Assembly: GCA_900540405.1 (NCBI GenBank)
Contig: UQFW01000039.1
Location: forward strand, 1 to 13,884
DNA length: 13,884 bases
Source: Candidatus Avelusimicrobium faecicola
Lineage (GTDB): Bacteria > Elusimicrobiota > Elusimicrobia > Elusimicrobiales > Elusimicrobiaceae
Reading direction: 5' to 3'
Below are positions 12,358-13,884 of the stretch, piece by piece. A model generated the notes under the pieces. That model saw nothing but the letters and a program-made list of their open reading frames with translations, ran no database searches and had not been told where the DNA came from. Numbering within the stretch: the first letter of the stretch is position 1; each line of letters opens with the position of its first letter. Position numbers and translations under genes: made by a program.

Positions 12358-12912
12358 ATGTTAATTTTGGCCTCCAAATCACCCCGGCGCATAGATTTAT
12401 TAAAAAGTTTGGGGTTTTCGTTTGAAATTATCCCGTCCCAAGCGCCCGAAAAAACCGCCTATAAACGCCCCGGTTTTAAGGTGCGGGATTTGGCCGTTAA
12501 AAAAGCGTTTGACGTAGCCAAAAAGTACCCCGCCGCCACGGTTATTGGCGCGGATACGCTGGTTTATTGCAAAGGCCAAGTAATCGGCAAACCGAAAGAC
12601 GAAAAAGACGCCCTGCGCATTTTGCGTATGTTAAACGGCGCGTGGCAATCCGTCTATACCGGCGTGTGCATTTTGAATTTGGAATCCAAAAAAATGATGT
12701 ACGGCGTGGATGTTTCCAAATGCAAGGCGCGCAACTTGCCGGACGAGGAACTAAAAAAAATGGCCGGCAAACATTTGGACAAAGCCGGCGCCTATGCCGT
12801 GCAGGACGAAGACGACCGTTTTATAGAAAAAATTGTGGGCAGCCGTACCAATGTGGTGGGGTTCCCGGTGGAGTTTTTCCAAAATTTATACAAGGAGTTT
12901 GAATCTAAATGA
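12358..12912 (+). CDS. maf: Maf family nucleotide pyrophosphatase (dTTP/UTP type)
   Basis: A 184-residue cytoplasmic enzyme that hydrolyses non-canonical or excess nucleoside triphosphates to the monophosphate and pyrophosphate. Conserved parts are LASKSPRR (4-11), VIGADTLV (62-69, with catalytic D66), IGKPKDEKDALRILRMLNG (76-94) and DKAGAYAVQ (141-149), then EKIVGSRTNVVGFPVEFF. The glutamine of the GAYxxQ block fits the YhdE-type dTTP/UTP subgroup rather than the 7-methyl-GTP (YceF) subgroup. One unusual point: the usual His-x-Val-x-Thr reads Q97-S-V-Y-T here, so the common histidine is a glutamine. The ATG lies one base after the previous stop, with only a weak GAAG upstream, so translation is probably coupled. 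The end overlaps trxB by four bases. Confidence 0.93.
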   Translation: MLILASKSPRRIDLLKSLGFSFEIIPSQAPEKTAYKRPGFKVRDLAVKKAFDVAKKYPAATVIGADTLVYCKGQVIGKPKDEKDALRILRMLNGAWQSVYTGVCILNLESKKMMYGVDVSKCKARNLPDEELKKMAGKHLDKAGAYAVQDEDDRFIEKIVGSRTNVVGFPVEFFQNLYKEFESK

Positions 12913-13835
12913 AAAAGACCGATTTGTTAATTATTGGTGCAGGCCCGGCGGGGTGTTCCGCCGCTATTTATGCGGTGCGTGCGGGGCTGAAAACGGTTAT
13001 TGCCGGGGGAGCTATGCCCGGCGGCCAACTGTTGCAAACCAGCGAAATTGAAAACTATGCCGGATTTATTGACCCGGTGGGCGGTTTTGATTTAATGGAG
13101 CGCATGCACAAACAATGCAAACGCCTGGGCGTGGAAATGCTGACGGACGAAGTGGCCCAATTAAAAGGCAGTAAAACCCCATATACGGTAGTAATGGCGG
13201 GGGGAGAAGAATACGAGGCCGCATCCGTAATTATTGCCACGGGGGCGCGCGCCCGGTGGTTAGGGGTTCCCAACGAAGAAAAATTCAAAGGGCATGGCCT
13301 TTCCGCCTGCGCCACTTGCGACGGCTTTTTTATGCGCGGCAAAGAGGTTTGCATTGTGGGCGGCGGCAATACCGCGTTTGAAGATGCGTTATTTTTGGCC
13401 CAATTTTGCACAAAAGTATATTTAATTCACCGCCGGGATGCGTTCCGCGCGGACCAAGTGACCGTAAACAAAGTGCGCGAAAACCCTAAAATTACGTTGG
13501 TGTTAAACAGCGTGGTGGAAGAATTGTTAGGGGACGAAACCGTTTCCGGCGTGCGTATTAAAAATGTAAAAACCAACGCAACGAGCGAACTGGCATGCCA
13601 GGGGGTGTTTGTGGCGGTGGGCGCCGTGCCTCAAACGGACTTTTTGAAAAATTCGCTGGTGGGGTTGGCCGATAACGGCCTGGTGCTGGCGGATGAACGC
13701 ACGCACACCACGTTGGAGGGCGTATTTGCCGCCGGAGATTGTGCGGATAAATACTACCGCCAGGCGGTGATTGCGGCGGGGAGTGGGGCGAAGGCGGGGA
13801 TAGAGGCGGCGGCCTTCGTAAACCTGCACCGCTAA
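12909..13835 (+). CDS. trxB: Thioredoxin-disulfide reductase
   Basis: A 308-residue FAD- and NADPH-dependent enzyme that keeps thioredoxin reduced in the cytoplasm. The FAD-binding GAGPAG is at 10-15 and GGQLLQTSEIENYAG at 38-52. The redox-active CATC is at 134-137 in ACATCDGFF. The NADPH domain holds GGGNTAFEDA (151-160) and HRRDAFRA (174-181), and the second FAD motif is VFAAGDCAD (272-280). Length is normal for the bacterial low-molecular-weight type (about 310-320). The ATG overlaps the maf stop by four bases (ATGA), with AGGAG about 11 bases upstream. It ends the operon visible here. No terminator is seen in the remaining 49 bases, and an AAGGGG near 13875 may be the ribosome binding site of a further gene just outside the window. 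Confidence 0.96.
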   Translation: MKKTDLLIIGAGPAGCSAAIYAVRAGLKTVIAGGAMPGGQLLQTSEIENYAGFIDPVGGFDLMERMHKQCKRLGVEMLTDEVAQLKGSKTPYTVVMAGGEEYEAASVIIATGARARWLGVPNEEKFKGHGLSACATCDGFFMRGKEVCIVGGGNTAFEDALFLAQFCTKVYLIHRRDAFRADQVTVNKVRENPKITLVLNSVVEELLGDETVSGVRIKNVKTNATSELACQGVFVAVGAVPQTDFLKNSLVGLADNGLVLADERTHTTLEGVFAAGDCADKYYRQAVIAAGSGAKAGIEAAAFVNLHR

Positions 13836-13884
13836 AGGGGAACGGCTGTTGGTAGGATTTAGAGATTAACGCACAAGGGGAAAA

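Overview
The window is chromosomal DNA of mixed base composition (close to half GC by eye), densely packed with housekeeping genes. It shows no mobile element, no CRISPR array, no rRNA or tRNA gene. Two stand-alone PilE-like prepilin genes with cysteine-rich C-termini, a Gram-negative style yajC-secD-secF cluster, a threonyl-tRNA synthetase without its TGS domain and TATAAT-type promoters would fit a gut bacterium of the Elusimicrobiota. That assignment is an inference from gene content and style and was not tested by any search.

Layout. The first 65 bases hold the 3' tail of a plus-strand gene, closed by a terminator. A roughly 350-base intergenic stretch follows. From 413 to 6412 every gene is on the minus strand. 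Read in their own direction they are: an LTA-synthase-like membrane sulfatase, yajC, secD, secF (ATGA overlap, strong terminator), then an unknown 210-residue protein translationally coupled to a DUF374 lysophospholipid acyltransferase. From 6516 to 13835 every gene is on the plus strand: thrS, a type IV prepilin, yggS-yggU (ATGA overlap), a second prepilin, then an operon of an MFS transporter, a small DUF4321-like membrane protein, maf and trxB. The only divergence point is the 103-base gap between the sulfatase and thrS. It carries a perfect 17-base palindrome that places a TATAAT -10 hexamer on each strand.

How the parts work together. YajC, SecD and SecF are the accessory subunits of the Sec translocon. 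The acyltransferase and the sulfatase point to envelope lipid or glycan modification. The two prepilins are exported and processed substrates of a type IV pilus or type II secretion-like machine encoded elsewhere. Trx reductase, Maf and YggS cover redox balance, nucleotide-pool sanitation and PLP homeostasis. Almost every plus-strand unit ends in a clear rho-independent terminator, so thrS, pilin 1, yggS-yggU and pilin 2 look like separate transcription units.

Nothing here amounts to a clearly new biological system. The signals best worth a second look are: the symmetric divergent promoter with a long hairpin in the thrS leader; the TGS-less ThrRS; the apparently leaderless MFS operon; a 66-base two-copy repeat downstream of yggU that also encodes a possible 39-residue hydrophobic microprotein; and the unknown protein coupled to the acyltransferase.
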